This document shows, piece by piece, positions 31,353-39,981 of a stretch of 64,000 bases of DNA; the first letter of the stretch is position 1, and each line of letters opens with the position of its first letter. Both the position numbers and the translations under genes were made by a program. The notes under the pieces were generated by a model. That model ran no database searches. It saw nothing but the letters and a program-made list of their open reading frames with translations, and was not told where the DNA came from. The stretch is from Elusimicrobiota bacterium (GTDB lineage: Bacteria > Elusimicrobiota > Elusimicrobia > UBA1565 > JACRDR01), in NCBI GenBank assembly GCA_016194745.1, contig JACQBA010000010.1:143842-207841 (forward strand), written 5' to 3'.

Positions 31353-32749
31353 TTCCGCTTCCAGCGCTGCCCGTCTTTGGTGTCCTCGATGAGGATTCCC
31401 TTGTCGGCCAACATCTTCCGCAGCGCGTCGGCGGCGGCGAAATCCTTGTTCTTGCGGGCGCTCAGCCGCTCGTTGAGCAGCTTCACGACTTCGGGTGCGA
31501 GCTCCTGCGCGCCCTCGGGGATGAGCCTTAGGCCGAGGACCTTGTCCGCCTCGAGCAGGAACGCGTGCTGCCCCTCGGCGGGCAGCTTCTTGACCGCCTC
31601 CGAGACCACCGAGAGCGCCTGGGGCATGTTCAGGTCGTCCGAGATCGCCTCCTTGAAGCGATCGAGCAGGGCCTCGACGTCCTTGGTGCGCGCGGGCTTG
31701 GACTCGCGCGCGATGAGCTGGGCGCGGTCGCGGAGGCTTTTCAGCCCGCTCTTGGCGGCGTCGAGGGCCGCGAGCGAGAAATCGAGCTGCTTGCGATAAT
31801 GGGCTTGGAAGCAGAGATAGCGGTAGTCGAGCGGGTCATAGCCCTTCTCTTGGAGGTCTTGAAGCCTGATGAAGCCTCCCGCCGACTTCGCCATCTTGGC
31901 GTTGTTCATGAGCAGGAACTCGCCGTGCATCCACCACTTCGCGAACGGCTTGCCCGTCGCGCCTTCCGTTTGCGCGATCTCGTTGGTGTGATGGATCGGG
32001 ATGTGGTCCACGCCGCCGCAATGGATGTCGAAAGTCTCCCCGAGGTACTTCATCGCCATGGCGGAGCACTCGATGTGCCACCCCGGGAAGCCGACGCCCC
32101 AGGGCGACGGCCATTCCATCTGGCGCTTTGTTCCCTTCGGAGAGAACTTCCACAGCGCGAAATCGGTCGGATTGCGTTTCTCCGGATTGACTTCGACGCG
32201 CGCGCCGGCCTTGAGCCCGCCCACGAACGAGATGAACGTGTGCTCCGAACTCACGAGCTTGCCGTACGCCGGGAACTTGGAAGTGTCGAAATAGACCCCG
32301 TCCGAGGTGGAATAGGTGAAGCCTTTCGCCTCGAGCCGCTTGACGAGATCAATCTGCTCCGGCACGTGGTCGGTAGCCTTGCAGAGCACCTTCGGCGGGA
32401 TAAGGTTGAGCAGCTTGGAGTCCTCGACGAAAGTCTTGGTATAGAAATCGGCGATCTCCCACGCGGTCTTTCCCTCCCGCGCCGCGCCGACTTCCATCTT
32501 GTCCTCGCCTTCGTCGGCTTGGCTCGTGAGATGCCCGACGTCCGTGATGTTCATCACGTGCAGGACATCGAAGCCGAGGAACTCGAGCGTGCGGCGAAGG
32601 ACGTCCTCGAAGACGTAGGTGCGATAGTTCCCGACGTGGAGATAGTTGTAGACGGTCGGCCCGCAGGTGTAGAGCCCGACCTTCGGGGGGGCGATCGGCT
32701 TGAAGGGATCCTTCGACCGCGTCAGGGTGTTGAAAAGCGCGAGTTCCAT
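31349..32749 (-). CDS. cysS: Cysteinyl-tRNA synthetase
   Basis: Encodes 466 residues. Class I motifs: the HIGH-type site is [15 protein letters not shown] with the zinc-binding Cys of YTCGPTVY; the rest of the zinc site is in [15 protein letters not shown] and [17 protein letters not shown]; the KMSKS motif appears as NAKMAKSAG. The C-terminal helical anticodon-binding DALR-like domain includes [24 protein letters not shown]. Normal length. The start at 32749 (MELALFNTL) has GAGG nine bases upstream; a TTG five codons earlier is less likely. First gene of the cysS-rlmB-E1-ygfZ run. Confidence 0.96.
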   Translation of the reverse strand: MELALFNTLTRSKDPFKPIAPPKVGLYTCGPTVYNYLHVGNYRTYVFEDVLRRTLEFLGFDVLHVMNITDVGHLTSQADEGEDKMEVGAAREGKTAWEIADFYTKTFVEDSKLLNLIPPKVLCKATDHVPEQIDLVKRLEAKGFTYSTSDGVYFDTSKFPAYGKLVSSEHTFISFVGGLKAGARVEVNPEKRNPTDFALWKFSPKGTKRQMEWPSPWGVGFPGWHIECSAMAMKYLGETFDIHCGGVDHIPIHHTNEIAQTEGATGKPFAKWWMHGEFLLMNNAKMAKSAGGFIRLQDLQEKGYDPLDYRYLCFQAHYRKQLDFSLAALDAAKSGLKSLRDRAQLIARESKPARTKDVEALLDRFKEAISDDLNMPQALSVVSEAVKKLPAEGQHAFLLEADKVLGLRLIPEGAQELAPEVVKLLNERLSARKNKDFAAADALRKMLADKGILIEDTKDGQRWKRK

Positions 32750-32892
32750 GCCGACATTCCTCAAGTCTTCCGACGAGGAAAGTCTAACAAATTTATTCCC
32801 AATTGCGGGGTCTTAGGAAAGTGACGGCCGTCTGCGATTCCAGGGATCGTCCGCAAGAAATCCGATACCTTGAGCGGATGAATTTCCAGGTC

Positions 32893-34059
32893 TTAGGCGG
32901 CGCCGACGAGGACGACGGTCGCGACGGCGTAGCAGGCGATGGCCTCGCCGCGGCCGATCTCGCCCATGCCCTCGTGGCTCTTGGCCTTGAGACTGACGCG
33001 GGCGGGCTCGAGCTTGAATGCGTCCGCGAGAGACGCGCGCAGGGCGTCGTAATGCGGACGGATCTTCGGCTCCTCGGCGATGAGCGTCACGTCCAAATTG
33101 GCGAGGATGGCGCCGCGCTCCGAGAGCTTCTTGGCGACCTCGGCCACGATGAGGCGGCTGGCGATGCCCTTGATCTCCTTCTTCTCGGGCGGGAACATCA
33201 TCCCGATCTCGCCGAGACCGGCCGCGCCCAAGGCCGCGTCGCTCGCGGCGTGCAGGACAACGTCTCCGTCGGAATGACCCAGCAACCCTTTCGTGTGCTC
33301 GAGCTTCATGCCCGCGAGCCAGAGCTCGCGTCCCGCCACGAGCCTGTGGATGTCGAAGCCGAATCCCGTGCGGATCTCGGGGCGAAGACCGGGGTGGCGT
33401 TTGGCCAGGAAGGCCTCCGCGACCGTCAGATCCTCCGGCGTCGTAATCTTGATGTTCTCGTAGCTTGAGGGCACGATCTTCACCTGGTGCCCCGCGCGCT
33501 CGACGAGCTGAGACTCGTCGGTCGCCTTCTTCTCGTCGGCGAACTTCACCAATGCCTCCTCCAAGATCTCGCGGCGGTAGCACTGCGGCGTTTGGGCAAG
33601 CCAAAAGGAGGAGCGCGTCGGCGTCGTGGAGATCCACAACTCCTTGTTCGTGACCTTCTTGAGCGTGTCCTTAACCGCGACTCCGGGGATCGCCGCTCCG
33701 GATTCGAAGGCCTCGTCCAACACGGCCAAGATCACCTCGCGGGAGATCAGCGGACGCGCGCCGTCGTGGATGGCGACGAGCTCGACGTCCTTGGACAACG
33801 CCGCAAATCCGTTGCGCACCGAATCCATCCGTTCGGCGCCGCCCTCGACGACCTTGACCCGGGCCGAGGCGAAGCGGGACCCATGCTCCTTGACGTTGTC
33901 CGGCGTCATGACGAGCACCACCTCGGTGACGTCGGGAATGTCGAGGAACGCGTTGACCGACCACTCGACGACGGGCTTCCCCAGAAGCGCCATGAACTGC
34001 TTCGGCTGCCCCATGCGCTTGCCGGAGCCCGCGGCGACGATGATGGCGCCGGCGTTCAT
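32893..34059 (-). CDS. ispDF: Bifunctional IspD-IspF isoprenoid enzyme
   Basis: Encodes 388 residues. The N-terminal half is IspD (MEP cytidylyltransferase): IIVAAGSGKRMGQPKQF, AIHDGARPLISREVI, TPTRSSFWLAQTPQCYRREIL and IKITTPEDLTVAEAFL. From residue about 230 it is IspF (MECDP synthase): IRTGFGFDIHRLVAGREL with the metal Asp and His, GLLGHSDGDVVLHAASDAALGAAGLGEIG with the second His, and KAKSHEGMGEIGRGEAI. The fused form is known in several bacteria and couples non-adjacent steps of the MEP pathway. It follows the yacL-like gene by four bases. The 143 bases between it and cysS hold no gene. Confidence 0.95.
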   Translation of the reverse strand: MNAGAIIVAAGSGKRMGQPKQFMALLGKPVVEWSVNAFLDIPDVTEVVLVMTPDNVKEHGSRFASARVKVVEGGAERMDSVRNGFAALSKDVELVAIHDGARPLISREVILAVLDEAFESGAAIPGVAVKDTLKKVTNKELWISTTPTRSSFWLAQTPQCYRREILEEALVKFADEKKATDESQLVERAGHQVKIVPSSYENIKITTPEDLTVAEAFLAKRHPGLRPEIRTGFGFDIHRLVAGRELWLAGMKLEHTKGLLGHSDGDVVLHAASDAALGAAGLGEIGMMFPPEKKEIKGIASRLIVAEVAKKLSERGAILANLDVTLIAEEPKIRPHYDALRASLADAFKLEPARVSLKAKSHEGMGEIGRGEAIACYAVATVVLVGAA

Positions 34060-34063
34060 CGGG

Positions 34064-35038
34064 TCAACGCGCCTTCGTGAAGATCATCCGTCCGGCCGAG
34101 CTTTGCAGGATCGAGGTGACGGCCACCTCGATGCGCTTGCCGATGTGGCGCTTGCCGTCCTCGATGACGACCATCGTGCCGTCGTCGAGGTAGCCCACGC
34201 CCTGCTCGCGTTCCTTGCCCTCTTTCATGACGAAGATGCTCATGCCCTCGCCGGGCAGCACGACCGGCTTGAGGGAATTCGCGAGGTCGTTGATGTTGAG
34301 GCACTGGATGCCTTCCAGCGCCGCGACCTTGTTCAAATTGAAGTCCGTCGTGAGCACCTTGCCGCCGAGTTCCTTGGCGAGACGTACGACCTTCGCGTCG
34401 ACCTCCTGCAGGTCGGGCAGATCGCGATCGATGATCTTGAGCGGAATCTCCTGGTTCTCCTTGAGCCGCGACAGGATGTCGAGCCCGCGGCGGCCCCGGG
34501 CGCGCTTCAAGGAATCGGCCGAGTCCGCGAGCCGCTGCAGCTCGTTGAGGACAAAGCGCGGCACGATGAGATACCCGGATAAGAACCGCGTCTCGCAGAT
34601 GTCGATGATCCGCCCGTCGATGATCGCGCTTGTGTCGACGACCTTCATCTCGGCCCCGCGCCGCTTGCCCATGGCGAGGACGTCCTTGTCCAAGCTGTCG
34701 AGCTCCGGAAATTTTCGGATCGCGAGGATCGTCCCGAGCATGGCGAGAGCGAAGTGCCTCAATAGGGCGTAGCGGTCCCAGACCTGGTAGAGCTGGTCGT
34801 TGCCGATCTGGAAGACGGTGAAATCGAGAAGCTTGGAGAGGAAGATGCCGCCCGCGGCTCCCATGATGCCGAAGACCATCGAGAGCAGGTTGATCGACTC
34901 GAGAGCCATCTCGAGCACGACGAGCAGCATCCCGACGCCCAGGCCGACCAAGAGTCCCTGCCGGTTATGGGTGATCTGCGTATAGACGAGAAGCGGACAA
35001 CCGAGCAACACGAGGCTGCGGTAGACCCAAATGATCAC
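34064..35038 (-). CDS. YacL-type membrane PIN-TRAM nuclease protein
   Basis: Encodes 324 residues. Four N-terminal membrane helices (about 1-115; LLVGLGVGMLLVVLEMAL, INLLSMVFGIMGAAGGIFL) precede a PIN nuclease domain with acidic residues in VVDTSAIIDGRIIDI, FVLNELQRLAD, RRGLDILSRL, EVDAKVVRLAKEL and LTTDFNLNKVA. A C-terminal TRAM module follows (EGKEREQGVGYLDDGTMVVIEDGKR), thought to bind RNA. This is the YacL/PilT-like arrangement found next to ispD and radA in many bacteria. Start: GTG 35038, overlapping the radA stop (GTGA), with AAGGAGG eight bases upstream. The membrane anchoring suggests RNA processing at the membrane; the substrate is unknown. Confidence 0.88.
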   Translation of the reverse strand: MIIWVYRSLVLLGCPLLVYTQITHNRQGLLVGLGVGMLLVVLEMALESINLLSMVFGIMGAAGGIFLSKLLDFTVFQIGNDQLYQVWDRYALLRHFALAMLGTILAIRKFPELDSLDKDVLAMGKRRGAEMKVVDTSAIIDGRIIDICETRFLSGYLIVPRFVLNELQRLADSADSLKRARGRRGLDILSRLKENQEIPLKIIDRDLPDLQEVDAKVVRLAKELGGKVLTTDFNLNKVAALEGIQCLNINDLANSLKPVVLPGEGMSIFVMKEGKEREQGVGYLDDGTMVVIEDGKRHIGKRIEVAVTSILQSSAGRMIFTKAR

Positions 35039-36483
35039 GTCGCCTCCTTCTCGTAACGGTCGTCGTCGTCGCGGGCCGACGGCTCGGGCAAGCCCGCCGC
35101 GCACGCGGAGACGCTGTCGAAGCCTTCGAGGACGAGGCCGCTCGCCTTGCCCAGGTCCTTGAGCGAGCGCTGCGGGACCGCGGCGCGCTTGAAGCCGAGC
35201 TTGGCCGCCTCCTTGAGGCGCTGCGGGAGGAACGCCACGCGGCTGATCTGCCCGAGCAGGCCGACTTCGCCGAGGAATACCTGATCCGGCGGCAGCGGGA
35301 TATCCCGCGCCGAACTGACCAACGCGACGCACACCGCGAGATCCATCGCGGGGTCCTTTTGCTTCATCCCGCCCGCGAGGCTGAGAAAGACGTCGTAGTT
35401 CTCGAGACGCAGGCGCAGGTGCTTCTCGAGCGCCGCGATCAAGACGAGCATCCGGTTGAGCTCGAGTCCCGTCGCCATGCGCCGGGGCAACGGGTAGCGC
35501 GTCGGTGTCACTAGAGCCTGCACTTCGACGAGCATCGGGCGGCTCCCCTCGAGGGCGACCGACACCGCGCGTCCGGGCAGCGGCCGCCCCTCGCGCCCGG
35601 AGATGAAGAACGCGGAGGCGTCGGCGACGTCGACGAGACCCTTCTCCCCCATCTCAAAGAGGCCGATCTCGGCGGACGGCCCGAAGCGGTTCTTCTCGAC
35701 GCGGAGGACCCGCAGGAGCTGGTGGCTTTCCGTGTCGAAATAGAGGACGGTGTCCACGATGTGCTCGAGCACCTTGGGGCCGGCGAGCGCGCCTTCCTTC
35801 GTGATGTGTCCGAGGAGGAAGGTCACGATGTCCCTGCTCTTCGCCGCCCGCAGGATCGCCGCGGAGCACTCGCGCACTTGGCCGACGGAGCCCGGGCTGC
35901 CGGAAAGATCCGGATGATACACGGTCTGCACGGAGTCGAGGATCAAGGCGTCGGGCTGGATCTGCTCCATCGTCTCGAGCACCTTGGTGAGGCTCGTCTC
36001 GGAAAGGAGGTAGACCTCCTCCGACTTGATGCCGAGCCGCTTGGCGCGCCCCGAGACCTGGCCGAGGCTCTCCTCGCCGCTGATGTAGAGGACCTTAAAC
36101 CCCTTCTGGCCCTTGGCCGCCGGCTTGGCGAGCTTGGCGGCGACTTGAAGCATCAGCGTCGACTTGCCGATGCCGGGAGGCCCCGCGAGCAGGACGACTT
36201 GGCCGGGCACGAGGCCGTCGCCCAAGAGGCGGTCGAGCTCGCCGATATTCGTCGCCACCCGAGGTCGCTCGACCGTCGTCGCCTCCGCCAACCGCACGAC
36301 CTCGGAACTGAAGGAGGTGAGTCCGGCCGTGGTCTTGGCGCCGCCGGCCGCGGCTGCGGTGGCCATCTCGATGACTTCCTCCGCGAGCGTATTCCACGCG
36401 GAACAGTCCGGACATTGCCCGACCCACTTCGGGCTCGAGTGACCGCACTCCTGGCAGCGATAGACGGCCTTCAAGCGGGGCAT
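35035..36483 (-). CDS. radA: DNA repair protein RadA
   Basis: Encodes 482 residues. It begins with the C4 zinc finger (YRCQECGHSSPKWVGQCPDCSAW), then a RecA-like ATPase with Walker A AGPPGIGKSTLML, Walker B DALILDSVQTV, and the RadA-specific KNRFG motif in RVEKNRFGPSAEIGLFEM. The C-terminal third is the Lon-protease-like domain (PLPRRMATGLELNRMLVLIAALEKHL, VFLSLAGGMKQKDPAMDLAV), without protease activity in this family. RadA drives branch migration during homologous recombination. The ATG lies one base after the mlaD stop. Confidence 0.96.
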   Translation of the reverse strand: MPRLKAVYRCQECGHSSPKWVGQCPDCSAWNTLAEEVIEMATAAAAGGAKTTAGLTSFSSEVVRLAEATTVERPRVATNIGELDRLLGDGLVPGQVVLLAGPPGIGKSTLMLQVAAKLAKPAAKGQKGFKVLYISGEESLGQVSGRAKRLGIKSEEVYLLSETSLTKVLETMEQIQPDALILDSVQTVYHPDLSGSPGSVGQVRECSAAILRAAKSRDIVTFLLGHITKEGALAGPKVLEHIVDTVLYFDTESHQLLRVLRVEKNRFGPSAEIGLFEMGEKGLVDVADASAFFISGREGRPLPGRAVSVALEGSRPMLVEVQALVTPTRYPLPRRMATGLELNRMLVLIAALEKHLRLRLENYDVFLSLAGGMKQKDPAMDLAVCVALVSSARDIPLPPDQVFLGEVGLLGQISRVAFLPQRLKEAAKLGFKRAAVPQRSLKDLGKASGLVLEGFDSVSACAAGLPEPSARDDDDRYEKEAT

Positions 36484-36484
36484 G

Positions 36485-37816
36485 CTATTTGCTCTTGCTC
36501 CGCCCCTTCGTGCCCGCGACGCCGAAGGTCGTCATGCCGAAAAGGTAAGCGATGTCCTTGTCTTCGAAGCTAACGTTCACCCACGTCTGGTAGCGCGGAA
36601 TTTCCTGCACGTCCTCGACGCGCGCGCCGATGCCGATGAGGCGATGCGCCCGGAACATGCCGCCGAAATCGTACTGCGGCTTCGAGAACCGCCGGCTCTC
36701 GACGACGCGGTTGCGGCCGAAGTCGTGGCCCTGCGCCATGAGGCTCAGGCGGTCCAAGACGGGCACGTCCTTGAACGGCGTCACCGTCACGCGGGCGCCG
36801 CCGCCGGATTGGATCACGCCCACGCCCAAGTCCGCATAGGGCCAGACGAAGCCGAGCAAGGCGTCGATCGTGTTCTTGCGGGCGTAGTCGGTGCCGTGCG
36901 TATTTGAGTCGTTGACGTTGGCGAGGTTCGAGCCGCCGAGATAGTAGTAGCGCTCGTCCCGCGGGTAAATCTTGAGCCCGATGTCGCCGCGCGAGGTGCG
37001 GATCGCGTGCTCGTAGCGCCAGTCATAGTTCCAGTACACGCGGAATTGGTTGATGCGCCCGAGCACGTCCTTGGCGGTACCCGCGACGTCCTTGAGCGAG
37101 GAGACCGTCTCCTTCACGTCGTTCTTCATCTTCTCGTCGTGGAGAAGCGCGCCGACGGGCCCCTTCTGCTGATTGATGGCCGCCATCATCTGGTCGGTCT
37201 TGGCGAGGATGGAATCGAGTTTGGCGGTGATCGAGTCCATGCGGTCCATCGCGTGCGTGACGTTCGGCTTGACGTCGGCGAGCATCTCGTTCAAATTGGC
37301 CGTAAGCTCGCGCACGTTGGCCACCGTGGCGTTGAGATTCTTCGTCATCGGGGTCTGCTTGGACTCGTCCCCGTTCAGCCCCGCCAGGAGGTCCTGCAGG
37401 CTGTTGAAGGCTTTGGTCAGGGACTTCTCGATCGAGTCGGCTTCCTTGCCCTGGACGGCCTCGCCGGGCTGCAGCACTCCCGACTCCGCCTTTCCTTGGT
37501 CGATCTGGAGGTACTTGGAGCCGATGATGCCGGTCGATCCGATCTGGAAGAGCGAGTTCTTGTAGATCGGAACGCCCTCGCGGATGCGCGCCTCGGCCCG
37601 TACCTTGCCGGATTGAAAGGAAATCTTCTTGACCTTTCCCACGTCGACGCCCGACAAGCGGACGGGCGAATCCTCGGAAAGGCCCGAGACGTCGGTGAAG
37701 TCGACGTAGATCGGATAACGGCGCTGGAACGTGAAATCCCCAAGCAGGAAGATCGCAATGCCTAGAAGGGCCAGGCCCGCGAGGACGAATGCGCCGACTT
37801 TGCTCTCAATCGACAT
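36485..37816 (-). CDS. mlaD: MlaD/MCE-domain lipid transport protein with long beta-rich C-terminus
   Basis: Encodes 443 residues. One N-terminal membrane helix (VGAFVLAGLALLGIAIFLLG), then a single MCE domain (YPIYVDFTDVSGLSEDSPVRLSGVDVGKV to GSTGIIGSKYLQID). A long helix rich in polar heptads follows (about 150-250), like the shaft of PqiB or LetB. From about 260 the chain is beta-rich with alternating aromatic residues (YWNYDWRYEHAIRTSRGDIG, YYYLGGSNLANVN, DLGVGVIQSGGGARVTVTP, DFGGMFRAHRLIGIGARVEDV), like outer-membrane strands. It probably bridges periplasm and outer membrane for phospholipid transport with MlaE and MlaF encoded upstream. It may have its own promoter in the 84-base gap before it. 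Confidence 0.87.
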   Translation of the reverse strand: MSIESKVGAFVLAGLALLGIAIFLLGDFTFQRRYPIYVDFTDVSGLSEDSPVRLSGVDVGKVKKISFQSGKVRAEARIREGVPIYKNSLFQIGSTGIIGSKYLQIDQGKAESGVLQPGEAVQGKEADSIEKSLTKAFNSLQDLLAGLNGDESKQTPMTKNLNATVANVRELTANLNEMLADVKPNVTHAMDRMDSITAKLDSILAKTDQMMAAINQQKGPVGALLHDEKMKNDVKETVSSLKDVAGTAKDVLGRINQFRVYWNYDWRYEHAIRTSRGDIGLKIYPRDERYYYLGGSNLANVNDSNTHGTDYARKNTIDALLGFVWPYADLGVGVIQSGGGARVTVTPFKDVPVLDRLSLMAQGHDFGRNRVVESRRFSKPQYDFGGMFRAHRLIGIGARVEDVQEIPRYQTWVNVSFEDKDIAYLFGMTTFGVAGTKGRSKSK

Positions 37817-37827
37817 TATAAATAGTG

Positions 37828-37875
37828 ATTGACGGCCTCGGCGGGAAGCTGCCCGTCAATTTTGGACGTATTATA
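37828..37875 (-). promoter_or_regulatory. Promoter box and leader hairpin upstream of mlaD
   Basis: TATAAT (-10, 37870-37875, minus strand) is followed within about ten bases by an inverted repeat ATTGACGG / CCGTCAAT (37828-37860; 8-bp arms, 17 bases between). The RNA would start just before this hairpin. The -35 box is unclear. Confidence 0.4.
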
Positions 37876-37900
37876 TTGCATTTTTATTGCTCTCGCCCGT

Positions 37901-38665
37901 CTAATCGAAGTCCCGGATCTTCATCTGGATGGGCCCGTGGCTCAAGCCCTCGACGAACTGGTGCACGTACGCATCCTTGCTGCTTTTGATCTCGTCGGGC
38001 GCGGCGACGGCTTTCATCTTGCCCTCGAACAACATCGCGATCTTGCTCGCGATCTTGTAGGCCGATTTCATGTCGTGGGTAACGACCATGGACGTCACGC
38101 CGAGCTGCTTCTTCAAGTCGACGATCATGTCGCTGATAATCTCCGACATGATGGGATCGAGACCCGTCGTCGGCTCGTCGTAGAGCACGTACTTGGGCTC
38201 CGCCGCGATGGCCCGGGCGAGCGAGACGCGCTTTTTCATGCCGCCCGAAAGCTGGGCCGGCTTCATGTCCTCGATGTCCTTGAGCCCTACGAGCGCGAGC
38301 TTCTCTCGCGCGATCTTGCGGTACTTCGTTTCCGGGATGTCCGTCAAATAGCGCAGGCCGAAGGTGACGTTCTCCCAGATGGTCATCGAGTCGAACAGGG
38401 CGCCTTCCTGGAAGCAGTAGCCGAACTTTCTTCGGTATTCGGCGACGTCCTGATCGCCGCGCAGCTTCGTGATGTCGACGCCGTCCACCGAGATCGAACC
38501 CTCATCGGGGCGCACGAGGCCGATCACGCACTTCATGATCGTGCTCTTGCCGCTGCCGGAGCCGCCGATGATGACCATCGTCTCATTGTCGTCGACGGTC
38601 AAGTCGACGCCCTTCAAGATATGCCGGTCCCCGAACGACTTCACCACGCCCCGCACTTCTATCAT
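37901..38665 (-). CDS. mlaF: MlaF-type ABC transporter ATPase
   Basis: Encodes 254 residues. Walker A GGSGSGKST (about 34-42), Q-loop in GYCFQEGALFDSMTIWENV, signature AQLSGGMKKRVSLARAIA, Walker B KYVLYDEPTTGLDP, and H-loop SMVVTHDM. The 'GALFDSMTIWENV' and 'GGMKKR' forms are characteristic of the MlaF/Mkl (MCE-linked) branch. It powers phospholipid transport by the MlaE permease. A ribosome site GGTGAGGG precedes the ATG. The start ATG overlaps the stop of the inserted four-helix-bundle gene (ATGA); in the undisturbed operon it would presumably follow mlaE directly. Confidence 0.95.
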   Translation of the reverse strand: MIEVRGVVKSFGDRHILKGVDLTVDDNETMVIIGGSGSGKSTIMKCVIGLVRPDEGSISVDGVDITKLRGDQDVAEYRRKFGYCFQEGALFDSMTIWENVTFGLRYLTDIPETKYRKIAREKLALVGLKDIEDMKPAQLSGGMKKRVSLARAIAAEPKYVLYDEPTTGLDPIMSEIISDMIVDLKKQLGVTSMVVTHDMKSAYKIASKIAMLFEGKMKAVAAPDEIKSSKDAYVHQFVEGLSHGPIQMKIRDFD

Positions 38666-39165
38666 GGAGCCCTCACCAATCCGAGGTGCGGGGATGGGAA
38701 GTCGGGGTTCGGGGGTCGAACGACAAACGACTCGGAAACGATGGATGAATCGGTCAACGGCGACTGATAGAAACGGCGATTGCGTCGGAGAAGACCGGAC
38801 AACAGCTGACCGACATCTTCCATCAGAGGGTAAATTGAATCCAGCGATTCAACACTGAGATACCCGAAGATCCTTGCCAACTCGACGAAGGTGTCCAGCT
38901 CCGTTACGGAACCCTTGGCGATGTGCAGGAAGCGAACGAACTCCCGTTTTGATTCTCTGGCTGCGCCCTCAGCGATGTTCGCCGGAACACTGACAGCGCA
39001 TCTGCGCATCTGACTTACAAGTCCATATTGTTCCATTTGGGGAAATTTCGCCGTTTCGCGATAAATGATCTCAGTAAGACGTATCCCCTTTTTCCAAGCA
39101 TCCACTCGCCTATGAGGCGCCGTCCGCCCCCCGATCCCCGACCTTCGATCCCCGCAGTTCGTCAT
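38662..39165 (-). CDS. Four-helix-bundle protein (23S rRNA intervening-sequence protein family)
   Basis: Encodes 167 residues. The core (about 19-130) matches the TIGR02436-type four-helix bundle: VDAWKKGIRLTEIIYRET, FPQMEQYGLVSQMRRCAVSV, PANIAEGAARESKREFVRFL, HIAKGSVTELDTFVELARIF. The first 18 residues and roughly the last 20 are translated from the terminal inverted repeats of the surrounding element. The ATG overlaps the mlaE stop and the stop overlaps the mlaF ATG (ATGA at both ends). The family is known from rRNA intervening sequences and as bAvd in diversity-generating retroelements, but its biochemical role is unclear. No reverse transcriptase or repeat pair of a diversity system is nearby. 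Confidence 0.8.
   Translation of the reverse strand: MTNCGDRRSGIGGRTAPHRRVDAWKKGIRLTEIIYRETAKFPQMEQYGLVSQMRRCAVSVPANIAEGAARESKREFVRFLHIAKGSVTELDTFVELARIFGYLSVESLDSIYPLMEDVGQLLSGLLRRNRRFYQSPLTDSSIVSESFVVRPPNPDFPSPHLGLVRAP
38688..39155 (-). mobile_element. Putative mobile element with inverted-repeat ends carrying the four-helix-bundle gene
   Basis: Left end GCGGGGATGGGAAGTCGGGG and right end (reverse complement) GCGGGGATCGAAGGTCGGGG are imperfect inverted repeats extending about 35 bp. Just outside, direct repeats GGGCTCACATGA (39162-39173, minus) and GGGCTCCATGA (38662-38672, minus) flank the insert and contain the mlaE stop and the mlaF start, as expected for a duplicated target. A gene-free copy with the same kind of ends lies at 5979-6065. 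Confidence 0.7.
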
Positions 39166-39953
39166 GTGAGCCCCAGGGAGACGAGGACCGCGGTCAGGAA
39201 ATAGTCGACGATGAGGACCGCGGCCATGCTCTCGACGACGGCGGCGGTGGTGGCCTTGCCGACGCCTTCGGCGCCGCCGCGAGTCGAAAGGCCCTTCTGG
39301 CAGGAGATGAAGGCGATGCACAGCGCGAACACGATCGTCTTGATCAAGCCGTGGAAGAGCTGCTTGTTCTCCATGTGGTCGAAGATGTCGTGCCAGTACA
39401 CGACGACGGGGATCTCGTATTTGTAGTGCGCCACGAACCCGCCCCCGATCACGCCGGCGAAGTCCGCGAAGACCGTGAGCAGGGGCAGCACGATGATGAA
39501 GGCGACCACGCGCGGGATGACGAGGAAGCGGATCGGGTCGGTCCCGAGCGTGTACAAGGCGTCGATCTGCTCGGTGACCTTCATCGTGCCGAGCTCGGCC
39601 GCGATCGCCGCGCCCGCGCGGCCCGCGACGACGACGGCCGTCATGACCGGACCGAGCTCCTTGATGATCGCGAAGGCGACGATCGTGCCCGTGAAGAGGG
39701 GTTCGTTGAACAGGTCCTTGAAGGACGAGCTCGTCTCGAGGGCGAGCACCATCCCCGTAAACAGCGCCGTCGCCGTCGAGACACCGACGGACTCGACGCC
39801 GATGCGCACCATTTGGGTCAGGATCTGCTTCCACTCGATGGAGGAGCGGAACATCCAGACGACCGTCGAGCGGACGAGGAAGGCGAGCTGACCCGCCGAC
39901 TCCGAAAGCTCGAGGAAAAGGCCTCCGATGGACTCCGAGATCGATTGGACCAT
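39162..39953 (-). CDS. mlaE: MlaE-type lipid ABC transporter permease
   Basis: Encodes 263 residues with 5-6 membrane helices. Family motifs: GVESVGVSTATALFTGMVLALETSSSF, ELGPVMTAVVVAGRAGAAIAAELGTMKVTEQIDAL (the highly conserved cytoplasmic coupling loop with E..GTM.VTEQIDAL), PRVVAFIIVLPLLTVFAD, and CQKGLSTRGGAEGVGKATTAAVV. It is the membrane channel for MCE-linked phospholipid transport, working with MlaF and MlaD encoded downstream. It follows alr by 28 bases. The stop is overlapped by the ATG of the inserted element's gene. Confidence 0.95.
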   Translation of the reverse strand: MVQSISESIGGLFLELSESAGQLAFLVRSTVVWMFRSSIEWKQILTQMVRIGVESVGVSTATALFTGMVLALETSSSFKDLFNEPLFTGTIVAFAIIKELGPVMTAVVVAGRAGAAIAAELGTMKVTEQIDALYTLGTDPIRFLVIPRVVAFIIVLPLLTVFADFAGVIGGGFVAHYKYEIPVVVYWHDIFDHMENKQLFHGLIKTIVFALCIAFISCQKGLSTRGGAEGVGKATTAAVVESMAAVLIVDYFLTAVLVSLGLT

Positions 39954-39981
39954 GGGTTATATACGAGCGACAGGCGTCTTT

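Noticed and set aside
38662..39165. Diversity-generating retroelement accessory protein (bAvd)
   Set aside because: The fold is related, but no reverse transcriptase, template repeat or variable repeat is in the window.
38662..39834. 390-residue protein joining the four-helix bundle to upstream sequence
   Set aside because: The upstream part is the mlaE gene read in another frame; ATG 39165 with ATGA overlap is the natural start.
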